A DNA stretch of 48,458 bases, taken from positions 1 through 48,458 of the forward strand of contig WIXG01000491.1 in the NCBI GenBank assembly GCA_009869945.1, written 5' to 3'. Under the pieces are notes generated by a model that saw only the letters and a program-made list of their open reading frames with translations, was not told the DNA's origin and ran no database searches. This document shows positions 13,401 through 22,580 of the stretch, piece after piece (position 1 is the stretch's first letter; each line of letters starts with the position of its first letter). The position numbers and the translations under genes were made by a program. This DNA comes from Mesaphorura yosii. Its lineage: Eukaryota; Arthropoda; Collembola; Poduromorpha; Tullbergiidae.

Positions 13401-13868
13401 AACCTGTATCATATTGGCGAAATTTTTAACCCCAACAAGTCCGCCTTACTTGCGAACGGCTTCACCGAAGTTGTGTATCAAAGTGCAGACCCCGATTTCA
13501 ACAATTACCACACCCAACAGTCAACGCAAATGTGTCCTCTGATGGACAGAGAAATTCAGTCATCACTGCCCAGTCTTGCGTCAGACTCCACGTCCTGTAA
13601 TCTGTACGCTGAGTGCAACGAGGATAACATTATCATAAATCCTAATAAAAACGCCATAACGCCTTCAGGCAGCAATACTTTCAACTTGAACTCTAACGGT
13701 GGAATCGCTCGCTTATCGAAAAACTCAAGGTCAACGTCTCCTGCGTATTCCAGTGATAGTTTTACTAGTGGAAAATCAGCGAATAAAAGATTATTTAAGG
13801 GAAATTATAACACCGGAAACGGAAAGCCAATCGATCGAAGACAGCTTGCGCCGCTCTTTTCAAGTTGA
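4463..13868 (+). CDS. robo: Roundabout-family axon-guidance receptor (robo-A), 5' end outside window
   Basis: Single-pass receptor of the Slit-Robo pathway, acting at the surface of axons and migrating cells. Thirteen exons join in frame: 4463-4613, 4733-4869, 5414-5677, 6578-7096, 8590-8673, 8804-9330, 10251-10445, 10516-10576, 11414-11529, 11925-12270, 12661-12950, 13014-13175, 13257-13868, giving about 1153 residues. In order they encode Ig2 (first two exons), Ig3 (with YRQDAQMPK and GLYFCQVEN), Ig4 and most of Ig5 (one exon), the end of Ig5, and three FN3 domains. One membrane helix (12162-12230) precedes a tail of about 367 residues. The tail carries a CC0-type motif (TEYAEV) and a CC1 motif (TPYATTTLI); I see no proline-rich CC2 or CC3, as in Drosophila Robo2/Robo3. 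Ig1, the main Slit-binding domain, and the signal peptide must lie upstream of the window. The stop is TGA at 13866-13868. Family assignment is firm; the exact ortholog is not. Confidence 0.93.
7097..8589. other. robo-A intron inside Ig5
   Basis: This is a phase 1 intron of about 1.5 kb that splits the Ig5 domain just before its ExDxGxYxC-type segment. The donor GGTAATC follows the G at 7096 and the acceptor is GACAG at 8585-8589. It contains the hairpin at 7788-7842 and no recognised gene. Several long minus-strand frames overlap here but show no family features. Confidence 0.7.
7788..7842. repeat. Inverted repeat, 20-bp arms with 15-bp spacer
   Basis: The left arm at 7788-7807 and the right arm at 7823-7842 are reverse complements with one mismatch in 20. 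The loop is 15 bp. ACTAGT occurs in each arm and CTAGTAA recurs in and beside the loop. It lies in the intron that splits Ig5 of robo-A. It may be a small fold-back element or the remains of a MITE; no target-site duplication was evident. Confidence 0.7.
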
Positions 13869-14503
13869 AGGTAAGCTTCACCAGACTGTCGCTATACCTC
13901 AACGCAACTTTCAGTATTGTTAACTGCCATGATTTAGGGTAAGTGAGGTTAAGTTAGCCTCATAATGTCATTAATAATTTGACCAATTCCTGAATCTCGT
14001 TTTCTGCATTCAACAGGAATCTCACAAAGGAAATTGGTGCTGCCAAGAATCAACTTCAATGTAACCTAATGACACGGAGAAACAACCTGAAGTTAATGAA
14101 GTACCATAAGGGAGTAAATGAGTTTGTGTGAGTTCAATTCAAATTGAGCTGTCCAGCCCTGCTGCTTATGCAACCAATTCTGCTCAGCCGAAATAGACAG
14201 ACAAGACGCTGGACCGCGACTGCGAAATGCTCAGAACTATTCGGTGTATTAAAGTGTTTCGGACTGAAGCTAACTTTCTTGTACTAGATATGCTACTTTC
14301 GACGTTGTAAACGGTTAATCGGTTCGTGCCCCTCATGTCCAATAAGCGGAAACTAATATAATAGTAGTTTACGTCATCGCTCCCTTATTTTTAAGTTCGT
14401 GTATCCGCAGTTGATGTTCAATAACAAAAATATCTTAAATGTGATACCAGATAATTGTACTTAGCTTACATCATTTTACAAGGAGAACAAGGACGATTGA
14501 TTG

Positions 14504-14509
14504 AATAAA
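14504..14509 (+). promoter_or_regulatory. Candidate polyA signal of robo-A
   Basis: AATAAA lies about 640 bases after the robo-A stop codon, or about 490 if the putative 3' UTR intron is spliced. It is the first canonical hexamer I see after the stop. Confidence 0.4.
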
Positions 14510-14975
14510 AGACAAATCGTTTGCAATAACCTGCATTGCACATGAATAATCAGTTTCGGTTCTAAGAATTTAGGGAGTGCTCACAGGACAGCTCAAAGTT
14601 CACGAGAGACAGCCGCACTGTGTGGGGTAGTCTGTTCGAGATCTTTGAAGGGACATAAGATAGCTTGTCTTTGCAGGATCACAAGATGGTTTTTACAGAG
14701 TTAATTACGCAACAATTGAACATTGTACTTTGAACTTCAGTTCCATCCACGTGATTATTTGCACAACCACACGCTATCAATTTCAAGGATGTAATTCCAA
14801 AGGTTGCATAACACTTCAAACTCCAAGGTTCAAATTTACGTTGCTTCAAGGCCATTTTTTTCAATGATGAATGCCCTGGACTATTGTTAATTTTTTAACA
14901 TTTCACCAAATTAGCATCTAGTCGTATGATTAAAACGGACCATTCAATGCGAGCGAACGGTCGCTGACAATCAGC

Positions 14976-14982
14976 TATAAAA
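14976..14982 (+). promoter_or_regulatory. TATA box of the six-cysteine secreted-protein gene
   Basis: TATAAAA lies 58 bases upstream of the ATG at 15034. An initiator-like TCACTT at 15009-15014 is about 35 bp downstream, close to usual TATA-to-start spacing. This predicts a 5' UTR of about 20-30 bases. Confidence 0.5.
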
Positions 14983-15033
14983 TGAAGCCGTAAGTACCGA
15001 CTGCCATATCACTTGCCTTCCGATAGTACACCA

Positions 15034-15719
15034 ATGGAGCCTAAAACATTAGCAAGCATCTTCTTTTTGGTGACAATAGCCTTCATGGTTGAGGACTCCG
15101 GTTGTCAAGAACAGCAAAATCAAGTCGTCAACGGTAGCTTTTATTGGGTTGTCAAAATTGCGGAAGAGGCCTGCAAATCTGGAAATCATGACGACGCTAA
15201 AACTGCCAAAGTTTTCGAATGTTATTCAAAAGTGCCTGTAAGTTTCAGTTTGGTTGAGGTTAGAATCATTCATTTGTTTGAACTGCATTTGGTTTTACAG
15301 GGAACAGAACTATTTCACATGTGTCAATCTCAATCATTTGGGCATTTGCTGGATACTGAAGCAAATATGAATGACTTTTGTAGTCGCTGGTCGGAAACCT
15401 TTACGGTATGCAACTGTCGGAAATTGCTGTAAGGCACGACTTGTACACTAACGTAATAATGATATTATAGTACTATAAATGCAATCAAAACGCCTTCGCG
15501 GACGCTGGAAGAGTTGCCGAATTACCAAATGCTGTCTTGAAGTTGAATGTAAGTTAAGGTTCACATTTTTCAATTTACTTTCGTCAACGTGAATTTGCGG
15601 TAATATTTCTTCATTTCTAGTTGTGTCAAGCGTCCGCTCTTCGGCTGGGACAGTTCGCGAAAGTTCATGTCGACCGTGATCATGCCGGTCACGACCTTAA
15701 ACACAATCATGGGCATTGA
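15034..15719 (+). CDS. Small secreted six-cysteine protein with His-rich C-terminus
   Basis: Four phase 0 exons, 15034-15237, 15301-15405, 15471-15548 and 15621-15719, encode 161 residues. The N-terminus is a clear signal peptide (hydrophobic core about residues 6-18), with cleavage probably around residues 22-25. The expected mature chain has Cys at about 47, 63, 76, 95, 107 and 131, with 15, 12, 18, 11 and 23 residues between them, and an Asn-Gly-Ser glycosylation site at 33-35. The last 17 residues contain five His (HVDRD, HAGHD, HNHGH), which could bind metal. Six Cys and small size recall odorant-binding proteins, but the classic three-residue gap between the second and third Cys is missing, so I do not assign that family. 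TATA box upstream; AATAAA at 15893. It sits beside the chemoreceptor array. Function unknown. Confidence 0.8.
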
Positions 15720-16320
15720 AATCTTGGGCATAGTTAAGTATAGGTTGTCTAAGCCTATGAAATAGCTGAATTTGTAATGCGCATTTAGCTTCATTTTAGT
15801 AAAGTGTACCTTCTCTCCGCTTTTAGAAGTAGACATTGCTTTCAACGAAAACCAATTTATCCACTACAATTATTTCCACCCTCATTCAACGTAATAAAAT
15901 GTATTAAACTATTTTGAGACCTGTCCACTTCGAATTGGGTAGAGTTTATTGCCGATTCTTCACAAAATGTTCCCATCTGTTCGGCTACAAATGACGAAAA
16001 GACTTTTTCGATTTGACCATGAATTAAAATCTTCTGGAAATATCTCACAAGTCTCAATGTTAATGATTATAGCATGCGTCACATGCAACTTTCAGACCTG
16101 TGCCTTGTCCTGGCATTTCCAGTCTGGAAGTCAGACTGCAATGACAACCTGCTATTAAACAATCTCAAACTTCAAGAACGCAATTCTTGAAATAACTTCA
16201 AGTTGCACTCATACGACTGCAAAAGTCGCGTCGGGATATCTTTGAGCATGCCAGGTTAAGTTCGCCATATCTCTGAGCACGCCTCTGGTCAGTTTGGATC
16301 TAGCCTAGGTTTCCAAAAAG
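15720..16320. other. Intergenic stretch
   Basis: This holds the 3' UTR of the six-cysteine gene, with AATAAA at 15893-15898, followed by about 420 bases with no recognised coding or repeat feature. A TCAGTT initiator-like site near 16289 could have belonged to the decayed receptor that follows. Confidence 0.4.
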
Positions 16321-17086
16321 ATGTTGACGAATCTTGAGGATAAGATATTCCTGAATTGTATTTATGCTGTCACACTTTGTCAAGTTCTGCCGTTTGCTTG
16401 GAACAAGTCCGGATTTGACAGAATTTCTACAAAGAGGTCATTTTGGCAAAAGATTGCAAGTGGATTGAATATTTTATCCAGTTTCGGCCAACGCTGCTCC
16501 TGATTGTTCGATCAATTTCTGGTACTACTTTTGGTTACTCGAAAGAGGAAATCAGCTCGGTTCACTATTCGCTTGCGACTGGCTTGTCGATCATAGCATA
16601 TGTGCTCAATGTGAGAGAAAAGGTGATCTTTGCCTTTGGACTGTGCCTCTTCATTCTCAGTGGACCTCTTCCACCCGTAATCGAAAGCCTGGCTCCTCTG
16701 AATAAGTACGCCGTCTTTTCTGCTGTGCCTACCAAATTCCAAACGTGGTGGATGCTTATGCTAACAACTGCGTTCGAGTCGTACCTGGACATGTTTGATG
16801 CTGCTTAATTGGTTGACATTTTGTGTGGGATATGCCTACATTATAAGCACCAATTTCTGCACACATGACTAGTGGTAAGATATTCTGAATCCGAATCCGA
16901 TGAAGCAGTCGCATTTGAGTTTGGAATTTGTACATTGATTCCCAACAGCTTGAAGAACTTCTCCACGAAACAATTGAATCCTAATCTCAGACGAAATCGT
17001 ATCTGGGCACTGAAAGTGTTCAAAAGTCTGGCGATATTAAATACAATTTTCAAGAATGGGCTTCGCACAGGTTCTGGTTCCAACTA
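16321..17086 (+). pseudogene. Decayed 7-TM gustatory-receptor-like gene
   Basis: This copy aligns with the intact receptors at 17708 and 19481 but is broken several ways. It opens with an intact ATG and MLTNLE, like MLTKLE and MLTKVE in the others. A frameshift at about 16482-16495 interrupts TM1. About 40 residues covering the end of exon 1, all of intron 1 and the start of exon 2 are deleted, so TM2 runs directly into the TM3 segment. A second frameshift lies near 16795. The VGYAYI block, matching IGYAYI in the 17708 gene, is still readable in another frame, then an in-frame TAG precedes the old exon 2 donor (TGGTAAGA at 16872-16879). A relic of early exon 3 ends at 17086; TM5 to TM7 are gone. 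It cannot encode a working receptor. Confidence 0.85.
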
Positions 17087-17221
17087 AGAAGCATTAAGTG
17101 AGATAATAAATTCTTCTTAGCAGTCTCTGTACTTACATGAAGCGTACCAAGTAATTAGATGAGACAGAGTAATGCTAATATTAACATACACATAAAAGAG
17201 AGTAAAGATTCCTACTCACTC

Positions 17222-17340
17222 GACAACGGCCATATCACGTTGAAAGCACCAGTTCTCGTCCGATCACTGAAGTTAAGCAACGTCGAGCCCGGTTAGTACT
17301 TGGATGGGTGACCGCCTGGGAACCCCGGGTGCTGTTGGCG
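17222..17340 (+). rRNA. 5S rRNA: 5S ribosomal RNA gene, single copy
   Basis: The 119-base match covers the whole 5S molecule. Diagnostic segments include GTTCTCGTCCGATCAC, GAAGTTAAGCAACGTCG, GGTTAGTACTTGGATGGGTG and ACCGCCTGGGAACC. The terminal helix pairs GACAAC at the 5' end with GTTGGC at the 3' end with one A-G mismatch. The internal control region of a type 1 RNA polymerase III promoter lies within the conserved central part. A run of five T at 17345-17349 is a proper pol III terminator. It is a lone copy inside a chemoreceptor array, not in a tandem 5S or rDNA array. It may be functional or a dispersed copy. Confidence 0.92.
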
Positions 17341-17344
17341 TACC

Positions 17345-17349
17345 TTTTT
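17345..17349 (+). terminator. Pol III terminator of the 5S gene
   Basis: A run of five T starts five bases after the last paired base of the 5S RNA, where RNA polymerase III is expected to stop. Confidence 0.7.
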
Positions 17350-17707
17350 GCTCCTTTTGAACAGCATTATTCAATGTCGTTTATTGAAAGCTCCGCATTT
17401 ATTTTGTCGCCGCTTCCAACCAGTTACTAAGAGTCATTGCAGTACGATTCTGGTTGATCGTTTACATTTTTGGCATTGTAACGGAGCAATATAAGTTATT
17501 ACACACAAGGCAGGAACGTATTGACTCGAATGCTATTTTCTTATCTCAATGCCCCTTACGTTTACGATACTTTCATGATTTACCTCTAATTTTCTGTCCT
17601 CGTGTCCAAATATTTACCTTTATCTTCGTGCCGACGGAATCGTACTCATCAACTGGTATTTGATGCATGTTCAGGGTCAGATAAGAGTCATAGCTCACAT
17701 TGAAAAC

Positions 17708-19006
17708 ATGTTAACCAAACTGGAACACAAGCTTTTGGAGTGCTGCTTCTTCATCAACTCCTACTCACAGACATTTCCATTTTCTTGGAATAAGAGTGGT
17801 CTCCAGCGTATGGACACGCGTAGAACAATTTTGCAAAAATTGGGAGGCACATTGAATATTGCGTGGTACGCGGTACATCTTGTCTACTTGATAATTAGGC
17901 TCATTCCTGGATTTGGGTATACTACGGAGCAATTCCAATCACTGCATTACGCAGTTCTTCTTAATACTATCTTACCCGTATGCTTTCTCAATGCACTGGC
18001 AACTCAGCTTGGTGCACTGTACAAAGCAGAGGAGCTCGCGGCCCTTGGAAATCAACTTCTGTATTTCAACAGATTGCACGGTGAGAGTTGAGCTTTTGGT
18101 CATTAAAATCGTTGACACGAGTTGCTGATGTTGTCCTCAGGAAAGCTGTACTCGGACAGCGGTGAATATGCGAACCACAATCTTCGAGACAAGTTCGTGT
18201 GTGGCTTTGTTTTGTATTGTCTTTTCGTTGCTTCAATCGTTCTACCAGGGTTAAGCTTGATTGATCCACAAAACAAATTCACGACTTTCTCCGCATTGCC
18301 TCTACGATGGCAAACTAATTTGGCCCTAACAATAACGGTTTTCATTGAAGCCTGTGCCTGGATTAAGATCGTGGTCCTTCATCTTTTCCTGGTATACATC
18401 GGATACGCGTATATTTTAACTAATTTATTTTGGCTGGACAGGATCTGGTAAGAGTATGAAGGAACGCATCCTCACCAAAGTTTCATTAATACAACACTAT
18501 TGTATAGCTTTGAATGGATCCCAAGTCGACATTTGCACGTTCAACTACGGGCGCCGAAAATGTATCGAAGTCTGACGATCTTGAATATCCTGTACAACAA
18601 CGGCTGTGCATCCGTCCTGATTCCGATCCTGAAGACAGTTCTGGAATTCGGCGCAATATTTTCCCTCTATGCGATAATGCGACTTCATCAGTCGGTTAAT
18701 GTGCTAGTTCTCATATTTTTCGGTGGAGGATTTATACTCTGCATCTTCGAATGTGTCGGGTCAATCAAGACAATGGCATGCATCAACGAAAGGTCATTGC
18801 GGTTCCGGGAGTGCTTCAAAAGGTCTCCAAATCTTCGTGGGCAAGAGGAGCAGAAACGGATCGTGGCATCTTGCCGACCGCTCATTTGCAGGATATCAAC
18901 ATTCTTCTTTGTCGAGAAAGAAACGAAACTCGTGTACAGTTCGCTGTTGTTGAATGTGTTTATTCACGTGCTGCTTGGAACTGCTGGAAATGAAAAGACT
19001 AAATAA
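17708..19006 (+). CDS. 7-TM gustatory-receptor-like chemoreceptor (copy B)
   Basis: Three exons, 17708-18080, 18141-18447 and 18508-19006, join in phases 1 and 2 to give 392 residues, the usual size of arthropod gustatory receptors. About seven hydrophobic segments are visible: exon 1 carries two, exon 2 carries two (the second ending in IGYAYI), and exon 3 carries three, the last (VYSSLLLNVFIHVLLG) at the extreme C-terminus as in the insect GR/OR superfamily. The canonical C-terminal TYhhhhhQF motif is replaced by TKLVYSSLLLNVF. Likely a membrane chemosensory cation channel subunit; the ligand cannot be told. The start matches the paralog at 19481 exactly in position relative to the first splice site: both first exons are 373 bp. 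AATAAA at 19002-19007 overlaps the stop codon. Family is inferred from topology and gene structure. Confidence 0.85.
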
Positions 19007-19007
19007 A
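19002..19007 (+). promoter_or_regulatory. PolyA hexamer overlapping the stop codon of receptor copy B
   Basis: AATAAA includes the TAA stop at 19004-19006, so the mRNA could have a 3' UTR of only a few tens of bases. Confidence 0.5.
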
Positions 19008-19480
19008 TGTCTTACTTTACTCTCAAAAATAAGAAAATTGTTTGTATTTTTTCTGTCATTGCGAGCGTAACCTATCAGCAAGGTAAAAGGTTTCTGTTTC
19101 GATGTTAAACCTCTGATAACTCTGATTGCTTGATTCCTATTATTGATTGCGAATCTTCCATATTTGCTAAGTCGCTTTACCAAAAATTATCCGAATTGAT
19201 TCTGGACTCGCTTAATTGTCCAAAATACCGAACCTTGTTTACAGTTCGTTTCTGGCATGAGCTACCAAAAGATGAGGCGATAAATAATCTTACTGAGAGT
19301 AAGATGTCGATAGCTGCAAGTAAGCGCAGCAATTATTTCTGAATACCTCCAAATATTTACACAATGCCGTAATTCCGTCCGTAATATTTTTGAATTCGAG
19401 TTCAATTCAAATCGACGCCAGTCCCAAGCATATTGACACGGATCTCAACTAGCGAGTGCGAGTATTCATTAACGTGAAAA
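19007..19480. other. Spacer between two chemoreceptor genes
   Basis: The 474-base spacer holds a 70-codon frame at 19130-19342 with no receptor similarity and no membrane segment. The upstream region and promoter of copy C must lie here, but no TATA box stands out. Confidence 0.4.
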
Positions 19481-20823
19481 ATGTTAACGAAAGTGGAATA
19501 CAACCTACTAAAATCTTGCTTCTATTTTATTTCCATTTCACAAACTTTCCCATTCTCTTGGAGTAAGAATGGCTTCAAGAAAATGGACACGACTCGTAGC
19601 ATTTTTCAGAAACTCGGAGGCTTCCTTAATATAGGTAGCTGCATTGTCCATCTCATCTATGTCATAGTGCGACTTATTCCCGGCTTTGGATACACGCCTG
19701 AAGAAATTAGATCTCTGCATTTCTCTGTCCTCTTAAATGGTTTGATGGTGTTGTCATTTTCTATCGGACTGTCTCTTCAACTGGGCGCCCTTCGTAAGGC
19801 AGACGAATTGGCCACTCTTGGAAATCAACTCCTGCATTTTAATCAGGCAATTGGTGAGTCGAAAATCGAATAAGTCTACCTTTCTGCGCCTACGACATGG
19901 TTTGAGCTTAAGACTAATCTGTAAGAATTATATTTCAACAAGGTAAATCTTATTTAGGGAGAGGAGAATTTGCTAAACCCAATACGCGTGAGAAGGTATT
20001 CGCTAGCGTCGCTGCATATCTTTTAATTCTCGTTTGTGTGTTCCTCCCTGGGATAACTTTCATTGCTCCTGAGAATAAGTACTCCCTCTTCTCGATTCTA
20101 CCTGGACACTGGAAATCGGAAGTCACATTAATTGTCACTATTATTCTTGAATCTTGCGCTTGGTCCCGGATAATACTTCTGCACTTTTTCGTCTTGTATA
20201 GTGGTCATGCGTACATCACGATCAATAACTTCTGGATGGAAAAAATTAGGTAAGTTAAATGCTAATCTTCGAGTTCGCACAGTGCGAAGCTAATCGAATC
20301 TTGAATCTTGTGTCTGTTTAGTTCTGAATGGATCATCAGTGAACACATTCATATTCAACGAAGAGCGGTGAGCATGTACCGAATTCTCACACATCTAAAC
20401 ACGTTGTACAACAATGGAACTGGATCAGCTTTATTCCCAATTCTTAAAACTGCTTGTGAAATCGGTGCAATATACTGCCTGTTCGCCATAATAAGATTTC
20501 ACGGCTCAATCATTTGGTTCGTGTATGGCTTTTTCGTTGCTGGATTCATATTTTGTGCTGGAGAATGTGTTGGGGCAATCACGTACATGGCGACTGTGAA
20601 CGAGGAGTCGTTGGAGGTTCAACATGCATTTCGAAGATCGCCGAAGCTCGTAGGTCGCATGGACATCAAGGCCAGTCTTGCATCATGTCGACCGTTATTT
20701 TGTCGAATATCGTCACTGTTCTTCGTCGATAAAAATACGAAACTTATTTACATGTCGCTTTTGTCAAATATATTTATTCAAGTACTCCTTGGGTCAACTG
20801 GGGCCAAGATGGCAAAGAAGTAA
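19481..20823 (+). CDS. 7-TM gustatory-receptor-like chemoreceptor (copy C)
   Basis: Three exons, 19481-19853, 19958-20249 and 20322-20823, join in phases 1 and 2 to give 388 residues. The protein is clearly paralogous to copy B. Both share MLTK at the start, the block QTFPFSW, RLIPGFGYT after TM1, LGNQLL near the end of exon 1, GxAYI in exon 2 and FIxVLLG in the last helix. Exon 1 has the same 373-bp length; exon 2 is five codons shorter. Seven hydrophobic segments are present and the C-terminus ends soon after the last one, as expected for the insect GR/OR superfamily. Probable membrane chemosensory channel subunit with unknown ligand. AATAAA lies 183 bases downstream at 21006-21011. Confidence 0.85.
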
Positions 20824-22015
20824 AAAAAACCAAGCAAACAGTAAAACAGGTACAGCATCGATTAGTTTTAATCACTTCGTAATCTTACTCTTGAAGAAAG
20901 AAAGTAGATAACCTATAGTTACACTGTGAGTTGGACATTGATCAAGAGTAGGAATCGTGAGCTTAACCAGTATGTACGATTGCGAAATCATGAAGATAAT
21001 TGAGCAATAAATTAAAGTTTTTAGTTCTGAAACCAATGTTTATTCAACCTCAAATATGTCCATGCTACAGAGTATGTTGATCCATGTGCTTAACGGAACG
21101 ACTGCAGTCGCATATTGACATAAGGCTAATTAGCAATTGACCTTTGCAAAATTAATCACTAGAAAATTTTAATAAATGCAAGCAAAACTGCACAAAAGCC
21201 GAGTAGCCTGCGATGCTTCTCACGATCTCCACAGGAGTGCTCAGGAAGGGGTATTCGAGTCGACTCCGGGTATTCTACTGTGCCGTTTCTACCCTCAAAT
21301 TCGTTTCAATCTTCTTGGCACCACGAGACCATCGCGTCCGCGTTCAAGTAAAAGAAAAGACTGTGAATCTTCATCCGCCTTTACACGTTCTTGAATTTAC
21401 GTTGTTATTCTAGTGGTTTTTGAGCTGCTCATTCTCATTCCGTGCTTAAATCTTTCCCTTCCCTTCACTTTCCTTCGAGTTAAAAGAATAGGTTGAACAG
21501 TTTCAAAGAAATTCTCATACATTACACGACATTATGCAACACTCCTCAAACCCTGCTCCATTGTATGGTCTGGGCTCGAGAATCTTTTATTGTTATCTTT
21601 TCTCTCCCTCCTTCAAGATTTTCATTCTTCAATTTCCTTTTCTTTGCTGCAGAGGAAGCGCAGCGCAGGCAGGAGAAAGCACAAGAGCAAGACGTGGTTT
21701 TATTACAAAGATATTACGTTCGCTAACTTTCGGTACATAAAATAAAATTGAGGCTTTGAGGGGTGAGTGAAACAGACGAGAGTATTGCGATGGTCTTGGA
21801 AGAGGGAGAAAACCTTCAAGTTTGTTTTCTTTACCATCTTCATTCTCTAATGGTATTGAACGTCAAAATCGACGGAGCGACGACGAATTACATTACTGCA
21901 CAATCGAGGAAAGAAAGTCGCCTGCAGTGCAGTGAAAGCAGTGCCTGATGCCTGACTGAAATCTCATCTCTTGATCTATATAATGGCACTTGCCTTGATT
22001 ACGATTTCGGAAATT
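20824..22015. other. Intergenic stretch with receptor relic
   Basis: This contains the 3' UTR of receptor copy C (AATAAA at 21006-21011) and the small C-terminal receptor relic at 21029-21118. The remaining 900 bases hold short frames without family features. Confidence 0.4.
21029..21118 (+). pseudogene. Relic of a chemoreceptor C-terminus
   Basis: Thirty codons ending in TGA align loosely with the last 30 or so residues of the receptors at 17708 and 19481. The shared pattern is E-T at the start, V-Y-S, then MLIHVLNGTT where copy B has VFIHVLLGTA, then a few residues and the stop. There is no receptor sequence upstream, so it would be a remnant of a further tandem copy. The match is short and was made by eye. 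Confidence 0.35.
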
Positions 22016-22090
22016 CTTTAGTTTAGCGGGGTTGGGCCAATGTCGCCCAAAATTTACACAGTGGTAGCTTTCGGTGTCTTGAGTAAGAAT
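22016..22090. repeat. Left terminal inverted repeat of the MITE
   Basis: This is a 75-bp arm starting CTTTAG and ending AAGAAT. It pairs with 22506-22580. Confidence 0.75.
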
Positions 22091-22505
22091 ATTTGTTAAG
22101 AATTTGAATATTTGTAGCCCTAACAGGGCTGTTAGTTTAAGGTTTAAGTCGTTTGAGGAAGTTTAATTGTGGTAAACCTTGCTGACGGCAGCAAGGAAAG
22201 ACAGGAAGGTGTTCTCCAGTGTCTCGTTTTTCGCTTCTGTTCCAGCTCCAGACTTCGGCTCTTACGTTGTTGCACATCAGAATGCAGAAGTCAAGTGGCA
22301 ACCATCAGAAATACGTCCCATGTACTTATACGTTTTGAATGAGTTCATGGCTCAGTCAGACTCGGCGGAGAGTCGAAAAGAATTTACCAAACAACGCGCT
22401 AGGAAGAATTAGCAGTCATAGTTACGGTAGAAGTAGGTCGCTAAGCGTGACCGTTGCCTGGACTGCTTTCTGATGGAAGCGCTTCCGCAAAAAAAACTCT
22501 TTCGG

Positions 22506-22580
22506 ATTCTTGCTCAGGACATCGAAAACTACCTCTGTGTAAATTTTGGGCGACATTGGTCTAACCCCGCTAAATTAAAG
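22506..22580. repeat. Right terminal inverted repeat of the MITE
   Basis: This is a 75-bp arm starting ATTCTT and ending TTAAAG. It pairs with 22016-22090 with eight mismatches. Confidence 0.75.

Larger units (their letters stand above)
13869..15033. other. robo-A 3' UTR and intergenic region
   Basis: This runs from the robo-A stop to the next gene. A possible 3' UTR intron has its donor GTAAGC at 13871, two bases after the stop codon, and its acceptor CAACAG ending at 14016. A polyadenylation hexamer AATAAA lies at 14504-14509. A TATA-like motif at 14976-14982 belongs to the next gene. No other coding exon is seen. Confidence 0.5.
22016..22580. mobile_element. Probable MITE with 75-bp terminal inverted repeats
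   Basis: The left repeat at 22016-22090 and the right repeat at 22506-22580 are reverse complements at 67 of 75 positions by hand alignment; seven of the eight differences are transitions. They share the blocks TTTAGCGGGGTT and CCAATGTCGCCCAAAATTT. The total of about 565 bp, the long inverted repeats and the absence of a transposase fit a non-autonomous DNA transposon. The interior at 22091-22505 has an open frame (22179-22412) that matches nothing I recognise. No clean target-site duplication is visible, so the exact ends and superfamily are uncertain. Confidence 0.75.

Noticed and set aside
13699..13923. Alternative +1 frame overlapping the end of robo-A
   Set aside because: The main frame is continuous in phase with twelve upstream exons; no intron of acceptable size would switch to the other frame.
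15570..15845. Minus-strand 91-codon frame over the last exon of the six-cysteine gene
   Set aside because: It is antisense to supported exons and has no motif or splice structure.
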